From Citrobacter amalonaticus (GTDB lineage Bacteria; Pseudomonadota; Gammaproteobacteria; Enterobacterales; Enterobacteriaceae), in contig NZ_AP024585.1 of assembly GCF_018323885.1 (NCBI RefSeq), positions 372,001 through 436,000 of the forward strand: DNA of 64,000 bases, in the 5' to 3' direction. This document shows positions 12,741 through 25,085 of this stretch, one piece after another (position 1 is the first letter of the stretch; each line of letters opens with the position of its first letter). The position numbers and the translations under genes are program-made. The notes under the pieces are model-generated. The model searched no databases, was not told the origin of the DNA, and worked only from the letters and a program-made list of their open reading frames with translations.

Positions 12741-14057
12741 TTAAACCACCGTTCCCAGCAGCAGACAGCCAATCAGTCCGCAGACAGAGATAATGGTTTC
12801 CAGCATCGACCAGGACTTGATAGTCTCGCCGATGGTCAGGTTAAAGTACTCTTTGAACAGCCAGAAGCCAGGGTCGTTTACGTGAGAGAAGATAACGCTA
12901 CCGGAACCGACAGCGATAACCATCAGCTCAGGGCTGACGCCGGTGGTTGCGATCAGCGGTGCGACAATTCCACCCGCCGTAATTGCGGCAACGGTAGCAG
13001 AACCCAGCGCGATACGCAGAACGGCGGCGATAGACCATGCCATCAGCAGCGGAGAAATATTGGTTTCGTGCATCATGGACGCAATGTATTTGTCCACGCC
13101 GCTGTCGACCAGCACCTGCTTGAACGCACCGCCACCGCCGATGATCAACAGCATCATTGCGATAATTTTGATGGAAGAGGTCAGCGTATCGTTAATCTGA
13201 TCCATTGAACGGCCACGGTTCAGACCGAAGGTGAACAGGGCGATCAGGACTGCAATCAGGGTTGCCATCACCGGGTCACCAAAGAACTCGGCAACAGGCA
13301 GGAACGCATGGCCTTTTGGCAGGATCATCTCTGCAATAGCGCGCATTGCCATCAGTACCACCGGAACCAGTGAGGTCCAGACGCTGACGCCAAAGCTCGG
13401 CATCTCTTCTTCCGTGAAGGTTTTCGCGCTGTACAGACCTTCCGGGATCGGCTTATCGATGCCTTTCAGGCAGCGAGCGAAGACCGGACCCGCCAGAATG
13501 ACGGTCGGGATTGCCAGGATCGTACCAAACAGCAGGGTTTTACCCATGTCGGCATGGAAAATGGTCGCGATAGCGGTCGGGCCTGGGTGCGGGGGCAGGA
13601 AGCCGTGCGTGACGGAGAGCGCCGCAGCCATCGGAACACCGACATACAGCAGCGGGATGTTAGCCGCGGCGGCAATAGTGAACACCAGCGGCAGCATCAG
13701 CACAAAGCCCACTTCATAGAACAGTGCAAAACCGACGGTGAAACCGGTTAATACCACGGCCCACTGAATGTGTTTCTTACCAAATTTCGCAATCAGCGTG
13801 GTGGCGATACGTTGCGCACCCCCGCAGTCTGCCAGCATTTTGCCGAGCATGGCGCCAAAGCCCATAATCAGGGCAAGACTTCCCAGGGTGCCGCCGACAC
13901 CCGCTTTGATGGAGCCAATGACTTTATCGAGCGGCATTCCTTGCATCAATCCAACCGCAAGCGCCACCAGGACGAGAGCGATGAAACCGTTCATTTTGAA
14001 GCGGATCATCAGGAGTAATAACAAAATTACACCGATAGCAACGATGACTAATGGCAT
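12741..14057 (-). CDS. gntT: GntT, high-affinity gluconate:H+ symporter
   Basis: A 438-residue multi-pass inner-membrane protein of the GntP family, the same length as E. coli GntT. It begins MPLVIVAIGVILLLLLMIRF and carries the family's GFGAMLGKMLADCGGAQRIA, ALSVTHGFLPPHPGP and HVNDPGFWLFKEYF segments. It imports gluconate for the Entner-Doudoroff pathway. It stands alone as a transcription unit, with a shared terminator at its 3' end and two GntR-like operators flanking its promoter, matching gluconate-inducible control. Other GntP paralogues exist in enterobacteria; the nfuA-gntX neighbourhood supports gntT. Confidence 0.97.
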   Translation of the reverse strand: MPLVIVAIGVILLLLLMIRFKMNGFIALVLVALAVGLMQGMPLDKVIGSIKAGVGGTLGSLALIMGFGAMLGKMLADCGGAQRIATTLIAKFGKKHIQWAVVLTGFTVGFALFYEVGFVLMLPLVFTIAAAANIPLLYVGVPMAAALSVTHGFLPPHPGPTAIATIFHADMGKTLLFGTILAIPTVILAGPVFARCLKGIDKPIPEGLYSAKTFTEEEMPSFGVSVWTSLVPVVLMAMRAIAEMILPKGHAFLPVAEFFGDPVMATLIAVLIALFTFGLNRGRSMDQINDTLTSSIKIIAMMLLIIGGGGAFKQVLVDSGVDKYIASMMHETNISPLLMAWSIAAVLRIALGSATVAAITAGGIVAPLIATTGVSPELMVIAVGSGSVIFSHVNDPGFWLFKEYFNLTIGETIKSWSMLETIISVCGLIGCLLLGTVV

Positions 14058-14077
14058 GATTTACCTGGCCTTTCAAT

Positions 14078-14093
14078 TTGTTATGGGTAACGT
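14078..14093. promoter_or_regulatory. GntR-like operator proximal to gntT
   Basis: TTGTTATGGGTAACGT, an imperfect copy of the GntR palindrome ATGTTACCGGTAACAT, 21-36 bp upstream of the gntT start. Together with the distal site at 14219 it would allow looping repression. Confidence 0.6.
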
Positions 14094-14218
14094 CAATGTT
14101 TTGACGACAAACTACGTTTGTCCCAACCGGGAACAGAGACGTAACGGCACCTCGACGGATTACCCTTAAAACTATCTAGTTTAGTCGGATGTGATGTGTG
14201 TGTTTGGTGCCCATATGA

Positions 14219-14234
14219 ATGATACGGGTAACAT
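14219..14234. promoter_or_regulatory. GntR-like operator distal to gntT
   Basis: ATGATACGGGTAACAT matches the GntR palindrome at 13 of 16 bases. It lies about 140 bp from the proximal site with the gntT promoter between them. The intervening 14094-14218 carries no gene; a weak TGTGA-half CRP site is possible near 14190. Confidence 0.65.
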
Positions 14235-14326
14235 AGGGTGATTGAGAATCACCCCGGCAGGCAAAATTTAAATTATGCGAGGCAGGTCAAATTATCGAAG
14301 AGGATATTGCAAAAGACGCAAAGAGG

Positions 14327-14362
14327 GGCGCTATGCCCGATAAGCGTTAGCGCCATCGGGCA
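14327..14362. repeat. REP-type palindrome
   Basis: GGCGCTATGCCCGAT and ATCGGGCA with a nested TAGCGCC arm form overlapping hairpins in the gntT-nfuA gap, just downstream of the nfuA stop. A similar unit recurs near 59265. Confidence 0.65.
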
Positions 14363-14379
14363 ATACGCGAGCAGCGAAC

Positions 14380-14955
14380 TTAGTAGTAGGAGTGTTCGCC
14401 ACGCTGGTGTTCGGTCAGGTCGCGAACGCCTTTCAGTTCCGGGAACTCGTTCAGCAGCTGCTTCTCGATCCCTTCTTTCAGGGTCACATCGACCATGGAA
14501 CAGCCGTTACAGCCGCCACCAAACTGCAGAATGGCGTAGCCTTCGTCGGTGATCTCCATCAGAGAGACACGACCACCGTGGCCGGCAAGCTGCGGGTTGA
14601 TTTGCGACTGGAGCATATACTCCACGCGTTCCATCAGCGGCGCATCGTCAGCCACTTTACGCATTTTCGCGTTCGGCGCTTTTAGCGTCAGTTGGGAACC
14701 CAGTTGATCGGTCACGAAATCGATCTCAGCGTCTTCCAGATAGGGCGCGCTCAGCTCATCAACATAAGCGGTCAGCAGGTCAAATTTCAGGGCAGTGTCG
14801 GTTGCTTCCACGGCGTCCGGCGGACAATAAGAAACGCCACATTCAGCGTTAGGCGTACCGGGATTAATCACAAATACACGGATTTGTGTCCCTTCTTCCT
14901 GATTTGCCAGCAGTTTGGCAAAGTGCGCTTGTGCAGCATCGGAAATACGGATCAT
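14380..14955 (-). CDS. nfuA: NfuA, Fe-S cluster carrier/biogenesis protein
   Basis: A 191-residue cytoplasmic protein, the same length as E. coli NfuA. The N-terminal half (residues 1-100) is a degenerate A-type carrier domain; the C-terminal half is an Nfu domain with the cluster-binding CxxC in [15 protein letters not shown] near residues 146-160. It receives Fe-S clusters from the Isc or Suf systems and passes them to targets, and matters most under iron limitation or oxidative stress. It stands next to gntX with its own start region; the feo iron-uptake genes lie 2 kb away. Confidence 0.97.
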   Translation of the reverse strand: MIRISDAAQAHFAKLLANQEEGTQIRVFVINPGTPNAECGVSYCPPDAVEATDTALKFDLLTAYVDELSAPYLEDAEIDFVTDQLGSQLTLKAPNAKMRKVADDAPLMERVEYMLQSQINPQLAGHGGRVSLMEITDEGYAILQFGGGCNGCSMVDVTLKEGIEKQLLNEFPELKGVRDLTEHQRGEHSYY

Positions 14956-15013
14956 AGTAATGGCCTAATAGTTGACTATTTTAGTTGGTTATAATACGCC
15001 CATCATCGAGGCT

Positions 15014-15698
<685 letters not shown>

Positions 15699-15734
15699 GA
15701 TTCATCCTTGTTGGCGAAAAGAGAACAGTAACTG

Positions 15735-16505
15735 ATGAATGACATCTGGTGGCAGACCCGTGGAGAGGGAAATTGTCATCTTGTGCTGCTGCACGGATGG
15801 GGACTTAACGCCGAAGTGTGGCATTGCATTAGCGAGGAACTGAGCTCGCATTTTACGCTGCATCTGGTCGATTTACCGGGCTTTGGCCGCAGCCAGGGTT
15901 TTGGGGCCATGACGCTTGAGGAAATGGCGGAGCGCGTCCTGGAACTGGCGCCAGAGAGCGCTATCTGGCTCGGCTGGAGTCTTGGCGGGTTAGTGGCGAG
16001 CCAGGTGGCATTAACTCATCCCGAGCGCGTTCAGGCGCTGGTGACGGTGGCGTCATCGCCCTGTTTCAGCGCACGTGAAAATTGGCCGGGGATTAAGCCG
16101 GAAGTCCTGGCGGGGTTCCAGCAGCAACTGAGTGAAGACTTCCAGCGGACGGTAGAGCGCTTTCTGGCATTGCAAACGATGGGAACGGAAACGGCGCGTC
16201 AGGATGCACGCGCATTGAAAAAGACCGTGCTGGCGCTGCCGATGCCGCCGGTAGATGTGCTTAACGGAGGGCTGGAGATCCTGAAAACGGTTGATCTGCG
16301 CGAGTCACTGACATCGTTAACGGTACCGTTCCTGCGTTTGTACGGCTATCTTGACGGGTTGGTTCCCCGCAAGGTGGTGCCACTGCTTGATGCACTATGG
16401 CCAGCGAGCGAATCGTTTATCTTTGCCAGGGCAGCGCATGCCCCGTTTATTTCGCATCCTGATGAATTCTGTCAGACGCTGGTGGCGCTAAAGCAAAGAC
16501 TGTAA
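15735..16505 (+). CDS. bioH: BioH, pimeloyl-[ACP] methyl ester esterase
   Basis: A 256-residue alpha/beta hydrolase that removes the methyl group from pimeloyl-ACP methyl ester and so ends the BioC/BioH route to the pimeloyl moiety of biotin. Catalytic residues are visible: Ser82 in GWSLGG, the Asp of YGYLDGLVP near residue 207 and the His of AAHAPF near residue 235. The HGWG oxyanion motif is at residue 20. Length equals that of E. coli BioH. It is divergent from gntX. In E. coli yhgA follows; here the next gene is feoC. Confidence 0.97.
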   Translation: MNDIWWQTRGEGNCHLVLLHGWGLNAEVWHCISEELSSHFTLHLVDLPGFGRSQGFGAMTLEEMAERVLELAPESAIWLGWSLGGLVASQVALTHPERVQALVTVASSPCFSARENWPGIKPEVLAGFQQQLSEDFQRTVERFLALQTMGTETARQDARALKKTVLALPMPPVDVLNGGLEILKTVDLRESLTSLTVPFLRLYGYLDGLVPRKVVPLLDALWPASESFIFARAAHAPFISHPDEFCQTLVALKQRL

Positions 16506-16510
16506 CGCGA

Positions 16511-16545
16511 AGAAAAATGCCCGGAAAGTGTCTTACTTACCGGGC
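16511..16545 (-). terminator. Rho-independent terminator of feoABC
   Basis: On the minus strand GCCCGG...AAGT and ACTT...CCGGGC form a long stem (16519-16545) followed by ATTTTTCTT. It lies between bioH and feoC and can also stop bioH transcripts less well. The 16546-16663 stretch shows no gene. Confidence 0.8.
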
Positions 16546-16663
16546 CGGAGATTAATGGTTCCGCGCGATGCAGCATAATCTCGTCATCAGGAACGACGGT
16601 AACCACCAGTGGCAACGACGCACCATACAAACGCCGTGCTGCTTGCGGACTCTCCGTAATACC

Positions 16664-16900
16664 TTAACGCAGCGCCCACCATTCACGCAGGCAGGCTTTG
16701 CCTTCCGGGCAACTTTTGCAGCTTCCGGAGAGACAGCCGTCAGGTTCTTCCTGAATCCGCATAGCTTTACCCATCATTTCCAGTTGACTGAGCATGGCGT
16801 CGATCATCGGCTGCGGCGTTTGCAATGTATGGCTGATTTGCGCTGCCTCCATGCGCCCCCGCAAGGCCAATAAATCGCGAACCTGAATTAGCGAAGCCAT
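16664..16900 (-). CDS. feoC: FeoC, ferrous iron transport accessory protein
   Basis: A 78-residue protein with an N-terminal winged-helix fold ([20 protein letters not shown]) and four C-terminal cysteines in [14 protein letters not shown], spaced for an Fe-S cluster. It protects FeoB from proteolysis in Salmonella and may sense redox or iron. It is the last gene of feoABC, starting 9 bp after feoB. Confidence 0.95.
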   Translation of the reverse strand: MASLIQVRDLLALRGRMEAAQISHTLQTPQPMIDAMLSQLEMMGKAMRIQEEPDGCLSGSCKSCPEGKACLREWWALR

Positions 16901-16909
16901 CGTGACACC

Positions 16910-19231
16910 TTAGTGACAATCGCCGGTGGTTGTACTGGCGCAGCAATCGCTGGCTTTTTTCCGCGTGGCCAGCAGATTGACATCCACCCGGCTACGCGCC
17001 CGGCGCAGCAGTCCCAGCACCACAACGTTAAACAGGATCACGGCCAGGATACAAACCAGACTGTAGCGCGGATGCTCACTGTAGCTGGCGACCTGGTAGA
17101 ACAGGGTTGACAGCGAGTAGGCGATGTTCAGCCCCCACAGAATGGAGAAGCCCATCCAGCCGCGGCTCGATTCACGGGCAATTGCCCCCATTACCGAGAT
17201 GCAGGGAACGTACAGCAGGACGAAAATCAGGTAGCTGTAGGCTGCCGCCGCGCTGCCAAATTTCGCATCCATGACGCCCATTGCGCCAGTCGCCATTTCT
17301 CCGTCGCCTTTGCTGGCTTCAATAGGGTTCGCCAGTACGCTGAGGCTGAAAGTATCTTTCAGGCTCTGCCAGGTTTCATCCAGCGCGCTCAGCAGCTCAT
17401 CGCCAAGATTAAATTCAGCCGGATTAAATTCCTCATCCTGAATGTTTTCTGCGGTATAGAGCGTGTTGAGTGTACCGACCACCACTTCTTTCGCCATCGC
17501 GCCCGTGAACAGCCCAACCGTTGCCTGCCAGTTGTCTTCATGAACACCAATCGGTTTAAAGACGGGGGTGATGACGCGACTGACGGAGGCCAGCGCCGAA
17601 TCGTTGATATTATCGACAATCTTGCCGCTGAGTGAAAAGCTGTTAAACGCGCTCAGGAAGATGCTGACAATGACGATCACTTTACCGGCGCGCAGCACAA
17701 ACCCTTTCAGGCGCTGCCAGGTCTGGATGATCAGGCTCTTGATATGCGGGACGTGATAAACCGGAAGCTCCATAACAAACGGAGACGCTTCGCCACGCAT
17801 GATCGTGTGTTTGAGCATCAGGCCGGTCAATACCGCCATCACAATGCCCAGCACATACAGGGAGAACACCGCCAGCGCGCCGTTCTGCCCGAAGAAGGCC
17901 GCCGCAAACACGGCGAAAATCGCCAGTCGTGCCCCACAGGACATGAACGGTGCCATCATGATAGTCATCAGGCGCTCACGTGGCGCATCCAGGGTGCGGG
18001 CCCCCATCACCGATGGTACGTTGCAGCCAAAGCCGACAATCAGCGGGACGAATGATTTGCCCGGCAGTCCCAGCGCCTGCATCAGACGGTCCATCACAAA
18101 CGCTGCGCGCGCCATGTAACCGGAGTCTTCGAGGAACGAGAGGAACAGGTACATCATGCCGATCTGCGGAACCAGCGGCAGAACGGTGTTAATCCCACCG
18201 CCCAGCCCTTGGGCGAGGAAAATGGTCAGCCAGTCCGGGAAGTGAAGGGTATAACCGATCCACTGGATACCGTGAATAAAAATCGCCACAGAGCCAGCAT
18301 CAAAAATAGGGGCCAGCGCGCCGCCAATGTTAATGGCAAGCAGGAACATCAGGTACATCACAAACAGGAAGATCGGCAGACCGAGAAAACGGTTGAGGAT
18401 GATTTTATCCACCGCCGTTGTAAAGCGGCTGGGCTCTGCTGTTAAAGTGTTGCTCACCACGTCGCAGATCGCCGCAATGCACTGGTAACGCGCATCGGCG
18501 ATATGCAGTGCCGGGTCGTCCATCTCGTCGCTCAGATGCGCCAGCGAAATATCCAGTTGCGCAGCAGCGTCACCGGCGTATGCCCGGCTGTAGATATCCC
18601 CTTCCAGCATTTGCAGGCCGAGCCAGCGGCGCTGTTGTACCGGCATTTCTTTAGCCATGGCGTTTGCCAGTTTATCGGCCTCACGCAGCAGCGGCTGGGC
18701 GTAATGCACCAGTTCAACGTTTTCGTTCTTGTTGTGGCGGTCAATCGCCAGCTTCAGCGCTTCGATACCGCGTCCACGGGTAGAAACCAGCGGGACGACC
18801 GGGCAGCCAAGGCGGGTTGAAAGGGCGTCGATATCAATGCGGATTTTCTGTTTTTCCGCAATGTCGAGCATGTTGAGTGCAACAATGCAGGGAATGCCCA
18901 GCTCAAGCAGTTGCAGCGTCAGATAGAGGTTACGCTCAAGATTTGAGGCATCTACCACGTTAATTAACAGGTCGGCGTCGCCACTCAGAATGTAGTGGCA
19001 GGCAATCTGCTCATCCAGAGAGGTTTGCGAAGAGATGGTAGTGAGCGAATACGTGCCGGGCAGATCGACCAGCGTGACCTGATGATCCGTGGTCGTGAAT
19101 TGCCCCTCTTTACGTTCCACGGTGACCCCAGCCCAGTTGCCTACGCGCTGGCGCGCACCGGTCAGTTGGTTAAACAGGGTTGTCTTGCCGGAATTTGGAT
19201 TACCAATTAAGCCAATGGTTAATTTTTTCAT
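16910..19231 (-). CDS. feoB: FeoB, Fe(II) transporter with GTPase domain
   Basis: A 773-residue inner-membrane protein. Residues 1-170 form the G domain: G1 GNPNSGKTTLFNQLTG, G3 DLPGTYSL, G4 ALNMLD. A helical GDI-like region follows, then about eight to eleven membrane helices in two Gate motifs with conserved cysteines (GFGCNVPSV; SCGARLAIF; VPCISVMG). It takes up ferrous iron under anoxic conditions. It starts 18 bp after feoA in the feoABC operon. Confidence 0.98.
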   Translation of the reverse strand: MKKLTIGLIGNPNSGKTTLFNQLTGARQRVGNWAGVTVERKEGQFTTTDHQVTLVDLPGTYSLTTISSQTSLDEQIACHYILSGDADLLINVVDASNLERNLYLTLQLLELGIPCIVALNMLDIAEKQKIRIDIDALSTRLGCPVVPLVSTRGRGIEALKLAIDRHNKNENVELVHYAQPLLREADKLANAMAKEMPVQQRRWLGLQMLEGDIYSRAYAGDAAAQLDISLAHLSDEMDDPALHIADARYQCIAAICDVVSNTLTAEPSRFTTAVDKIILNRFLGLPIFLFVMYLMFLLAINIGGALAPIFDAGSVAIFIHGIQWIGYTLHFPDWLTIFLAQGLGGGINTVLPLVPQIGMMYLFLSFLEDSGYMARAAFVMDRLMQALGLPGKSFVPLIVGFGCNVPSVMGARTLDAPRERLMTIMMAPFMSCGARLAIFAVFAAAFFGQNGALAVFSLYVLGIVMAVLTGLMLKHTIMRGEASPFVMELPVYHVPHIKSLIIQTWQRLKGFVLRAGKVIVIVSIFLSAFNSFSLSGKIVDNINDSALASVSRVITPVFKPIGVHEDNWQATVGLFTGAMAKEVVVGTLNTLYTAENIQDEEFNPAEFNLGDELLSALDETWQSLKDTFSLSVLANPIEASKGDGEMATGAMGVMDAKFGSAAAAYSYLIFVLLYVPCISVMGAIARESSRGWMGFSILWGLNIAYSLSTLFYQVASYSEHPRYSLVCILAVILFNVVVLGLLRRARSRVDVNLLATRKKASDCCASTTTGDCH

Positions 19232-19249
19232 CGTTATAGACTCACTGTA

Positions 19250-19483
<234 letters not shown>

Positions 19484-19585
19484 CTACTTATTTCTCGCTA
19501 ACTGGATGTTTACCTCATGGGGCAAAGGGGCGCGGCATGAGACCAGATGATTAGCCAACGAAGGAAAGAGTAAATAATCAACAAT

Positions 19586-19604
19586 GCAATGATAATGAGA
19601 ATGG
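19586..19604. promoter_or_regulatory. Fur-like box upstream of feoA
   Basis: TGCAATGATAATGAGAATG contains the AATGATAAT core of the Fur box, 12 of 19 consensus positions by eye. Iron repression of feo is well established in E. coli and Salmonella. Confidence 0.6.
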
Positions 19605-19666
19605 TTTTTATCTTCAACCGATTAAATGTGACGGAATGTTGGTTTGAATAATAATCTGCGTCATTT

Positions 19667-19680
19667 TTGATATGGCTCAA
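19667..19680. promoter_or_regulatory. FNR-like site upstream of feoA
   Basis: TTGATATGGCTCAA matches TTGAT-N4-ATCAA at all but one position. It lies about 190 bp before feoA and fits anaerobic induction of ferrous iron uptake. Confidence 0.7.
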
Positions 19681-19807
19681 AAATAATAACCAGCAGGTGA
19701 AATGATTTGAATTCTTAATAAATTAACGTTGTTAATGTTTAATTAAGGTTTCATCTGTTAATGACGTGATAAATATAACGCGATGGAGAAGGTGGATGCG
19801 GTAAAGG

Positions 19808-19838
19808 GCCGGACAGGGCGGTTCCGCCGCCATCCGGC
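19808..19838. repeat. REP-type palindrome between feoA promoter and yhgF
   Basis: GCCGGA...GGCGG and CCGCC...TCCGGC pair as a REP-like hairpin just downstream of the yhgF stop. The rest of 19478-19851 holds the feo promoter and no gene. Confidence 0.65.
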
Positions 19839-19851
19839 ACTCGATCTAAAC

Positions 19852-22167
19852 TTAACGTTTTTTACCCATCGCTGCCGCCAGCGCATCCATCATCGCGCTG
19901 TTACCGGCGGGCTGCGCTTCACGAGTACGTGGTTTTGCCGCTTTCGCTGCCGGACGATCATTGCCGCCGCCGCGACGGGCATTGGTTTCACCCGGCTGTT
20001 CGTCCAGACGCATCGTCAGGGCAATACGCTTACGTTGCAGGTCAACTTCCAGCACTTTCACCTTCACGATGTCGCCCGCTTTCACCACGGTGTGGGGATC
20101 GTCAACAAACTTGTTCGACAGCGATGAGATGTGAACCAGTCCATCCTGGTGAACGCCGATATCCACAAATGCACCAAAGTTGGTGACGTTGGTGACGGCA
20201 CCCTCGAGAACCATCCCCGGCTGCAAATCGTTCATGGTTTCAACGCCATCGGCAAACTGCGCGGTTTTGAATTCCGGACGCGGATCGCGACCCGGTTTCT
20301 CCAGCTCTTTGATGATGTCACTGACGGTCGGGACACCGAACTTGTCGTCGGTAAAATCGACGGCTTTCAGATTGCGCAGTTCGCTGCTGTTGCCCATCAG
20401 ATCTTTCAGCGCCTGTTGAGTTGCCGCCAGAATACGTTCCACGACCGGATAGGCTTCCGGGTGAACGGTGGAAGCATCCAGCGGGTTATCACCGTGGTTA
20501 ATACGCAGGAAGCCTGCGCACTGTTCGAAGGCTTTCGGTCCCAGTCGGCTGACTTTCAGCAGTTGCTGACGATTCTGGAACTGCCCGTTCTCGTCGCGCC
20601 AGGCCACGATATTCTGCGCCATCATTCGGGTCAGACCGGCTACACGGGTTAACAGCGGAACCGATGCCGTATTCAAATCAACGCCGACGGCGTTCACACA
20701 GTCTTCCACTACCGCGTCCAGCTTACGGGCTAACTGTGTCTGGCTGACGTCATGCTGATACTGACCGACGCCGATCGATTTCGGATCGATTTTCACCAGC
20801 TCAGCGAGCGGATCCTGCAGACGGCGCGCAATAGAGACCGCGCCGCGCAGCGAGACGTCGAGATCCGGGAACTCCTGGGCTGCCAGTTCTGACGCGGAAT
20901 AGACTGACGCCCCGGCTTCGCTGACGATCACTTTCTGCGCCGTCACTTTCGGGAACTGTTTCTGTACATCGAGGAAGAAGCGTTCGGTTTCACGCGAGGC
21001 GGTGCCGTTACCAATCGCCACCAGTTCCACATTGTACTTTTCACACAGCGCAGCCACTACCACGGCGGCTTTCGCCGCCTGACCGGTGTGAGGATAGATG
21101 GTATCGGTGGCGACCAGCTTACCAGTGCCATCCACCACGGCGACTTTTACCCCGGTACGCAGACCCGGATCGAGGCCCATAGTGGCACGCAGACCCGCTG
21201 GTGCCGCCATCAACAGGTCGTGCAGGTTGCGGGCGAATACGTTGATTGCTTCGTCCTCCGCGCGCTCGCGGACAGTCCCCATCAGCTCGGTCTCGAGGTG
21301 CATAAGCACCTTGATACGCCACGTCCAGCTCACCACGCCTTTGCGCCAGCTGTCTGCCGGTGCGTTGTTCAGACGCAGGCCGAGGTGATCCATAATGATC
21401 TGCTCGCAGTAGCTCTCTTTCGGCGGCTCATCGAACTGCGGATCGGCATTCAGCGAAAGCTGCAACACGCCTTCATTACGACCGCGGAACATTGCCAGCG
21501 CACGGTGAGAAGGCACGGAGGCGATCGGCTCGTGATGATCGAAATAGTCGCGGAATTTTGCGCCTTCCTCTTCTTTACCGCTGACTACGCTGGCAACCAG
21601 ATGGGCATTTTTCCACAGATAGTCACGTACCTTCGCCAGCAGCGCGGCGTCTTCGGCAAAGCGTTCCATCAGGATATAGCGTGCGCCATCAAGCGCGGCT
21701 TTGCTGTCGGCAACCCCTTTCTCTGCATCGATATATTTTGCCGCTTCGGTGTCCGGATCGTGTGACGGGTCGTTCCACAACAGGTCGGCCAGCGGTTCCA
21801 GACCGGCTTCAATCGCTATCTGTCCACGGGTGCGGCGTTTGGGTTTATACGGGAGGTAAAGATCTTCGAGTTCGGTCTTACTTAACGTGCCGTTGATGGC
21901 AGTCGCCAGATCATCGGTCAGTTTGCCTTGCTCGGAAATGGACTTGAGAATGGCCTGACGGCGCTCTTCCAGTTCGCGCAAATAGCCCAGTCGGGTCTCC
22001 AGATTACGCAGTTGCGTATCATCCAGGCCGCCGGTGATTTCCTTACGGTAACGTGCGATAAACGGCACGGTGTTCCCTTCGTCAAGCAGGCGAACGGCAG
22101 CGGTGACCTGGTCAGCCCGGGCCTGAATTTCACCCGCAATAATGCGGCAGAAAGAATCATTCATCAT
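19852..22167 (-). CDS. yhgF: YhgF, Tex-family RNA-binding protein
   Basis: A 771-residue cytoplasmic protein, two residues shorter than E. coli YhgF. Tex architecture: N-terminal helix-turn-helix region, a YqgF/RuvC-like domain ([17 protein letters not shown] near residue 330), helix-hairpin-helix repeats ([16 protein letters not shown] near residue 500), and a C-terminal S1 RNA-binding domain ([20 protein letters not shown] near residue 655). The tail is basic and variable. Tex proteins bind RNA polymerase and RNA and affect transcription and toxin expression in other bacteria; the specific job in enterobacteria is unsettled. It has the same orientation as greB, 98 bp upstream. Confidence 0.96.
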   Translation of the reverse strand: MMNDSFCRIIAGEIQARADQVTAAVRLLDEGNTVPFIARYRKEITGGLDDTQLRNLETRLGYLRELEERRQAILKSISEQGKLTDDLATAINGTLSKTELEDLYLPYKPKRRTRGQIAIEAGLEPLADLLWNDPSHDPDTEAAKYIDAEKGVADSKAALDGARYILMERFAEDAALLAKVRDYLWKNAHLVASVVSGKEEEGAKFRDYFDHHEPIASVPSHRALAMFRGRNEGVLQLSLNADPQFDEPPKESYCEQIIMDHLGLRLNNAPADSWRKGVVSWTWRIKVLMHLETELMGTVRERAEDEAINVFARNLHDLLMAAPAGLRATMGLDPGLRTGVKVAVVDGTGKLVATDTIYPHTGQAAKAAVVVAALCEKYNVELVAIGNGTASRETERFFLDVQKQFPKVTAQKVIVSEAGASVYSASELAAQEFPDLDVSLRGAVSIARRLQDPLAELVKIDPKSIGVGQYQHDVSQTQLARKLDAVVEDCVNAVGVDLNTASVPLLTRVAGLTRMMAQNIVAWRDENGQFQNRQQLLKVSRLGPKAFEQCAGFLRINHGDNPLDASTVHPEAYPVVERILAATQQALKDLMGNSSELRNLKAVDFTDDKFGVPTVSDIIKELEKPGRDPRPEFKTAQFADGVETMNDLQPGMVLEGAVTNVTNFGAFVDIGVHQDGLVHISSLSNKFVDDPHTVVKAGDIVKVKVLEVDLQRKRIALTMRLDEQPGETNARRGGGNDRPAAKAAKPRTREAQPAGNSAMMDALAAAMGKKR

Positions 22168-22265
22168 GGATTGGCTTCATCTACTGAGTAAAAAATCAGG
22201 GAACAGTTATACGGATTGATGGGCAAAAACGCCAGCCATAGCGCGGGGCTTCGGATTGTTCCTGC

Positions 22266-22739
22266 TCATTTTACGTATTCGATCGCATTCACGTACCAGC
22301 TTGCTTCCCCACCAGGCGTGTTGACCACCGCGAGATCGCCGACCTCTTTTTTCAGCAGCGCGCGCGCCATCGGCGAGTCGATGGAGATATAATCTTTGCG
22401 GCCAAAAATTTCATCGTAGCCGACAATCCGAAAGCGACGGGTATCGCCATCGTCATTCTCAATTTCTACCCATGCGCCGAAAAACACTTTGCCTTCCTGC
22501 TGCGGGGAGTAATCGACGATCTTCAAATTCTCCATGCATTTAGTCAGGTAACGGACGCGTCGGTCGATCTCACGCAGGCGCTTTTTATTATACTGATAGT
22601 CGGCATTCTCACTGCGGTCACCCAGACTCGCCGCCCAGGTCACCTTCTTTGTGACTTCCGGGCGTTCTTCACGCCAGAGGTAATTAAGCTCACTTTTGAG
22701 TTTTTCGTACCCTTCCCGGGTGATCAGAGGCGTTTTCAT
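22266..22739 (-). CDS. greB: GreB, transcript cleavage factor
   Basis: A 157-residue protein that enters the RNA polymerase secondary channel and stimulates cleavage of backtracked RNA. The ATG at 22739 matches the known start (MKTPLITREGYEKL); the longer open frame upstream is not supported. The N-terminal coiled coil carries the acidic tip in SLGDRSENADYQYNKK (residues 37-52); the C-terminal FKBP-like domain follows. It lacks the final proline of E. coli GreB. It is divergent from ompR. Confidence 0.97.
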   Translation of the reverse strand: MKTPLITREGYEKLKSELNYLWREERPEVTKKVTWAASLGDRSENADYQYNKKRLREIDRRVRYLTKCMENLKIVDYSPQQEGKVFFGAWVEIENDDGDTRRFRIVGYDEIFGRKDYISIDSPMARALLKKEVGDLAVVNTPGGEASWYVNAIEYVK

Positions 22740-22965
22740 CTTATTGATTACCTTTAAGTCTGTGACGAAGCGCACAATTCGTATTACGTCACCCTGATAA
22801 CAGAATAAATAATGTGCTGCGCGTTTCATTGTATACTTAAGCTGCTGTTAAATATGCTTTGTAACAATTTAGCCTGGAATTCATACCAGAATTCGCTGGT
22901 GACGAACGTAAGCTTTTTTAAGAATACATACCTTCAATTGTTGCGAACCTTTGGGAGTACAAACA
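22740..22965. promoter_or_regulatory. Divergent greB / ompB (ompR-envZ) promoter region
   Basis: A 226-bp spacer that must hold the greB promoter leftward and the ompB promoters rightward. In E. coli ompB is modulated by CRP and IHF here; I could not place those sites with confidence. AATTTAG and TATACTTAAG stretches near 22840-22870 are possible -10 elements. Confidence 0.5.
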
Positions 22966-25034
<2,069 letters not shown>

Positions 25035-25036
25035 AA

Positions 25037-25064
25037 AAGGGAGGCGAAATGCCTCCCTTGCTAT
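25037..25064. terminator. Bidirectional terminator between envZ and pckA
   Basis: Stem AAGGGAGGC (25037-25045) with GCCTCCCTT (25051-25059) and a GAAAT loop, A-run before and a broken T-run after. It separates two convergent genes. Confidence 0.85.
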
Positions 25065-25085
25065 TTTTACTTTATCCGGACTGAC

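Noticed and set aside
16568..16873. 101-codon plus-strand frame between bioH and feoB
   Set aside because: Runs antisense through feoC; considered as a possible yhgA remnant but shows no similarity to it.
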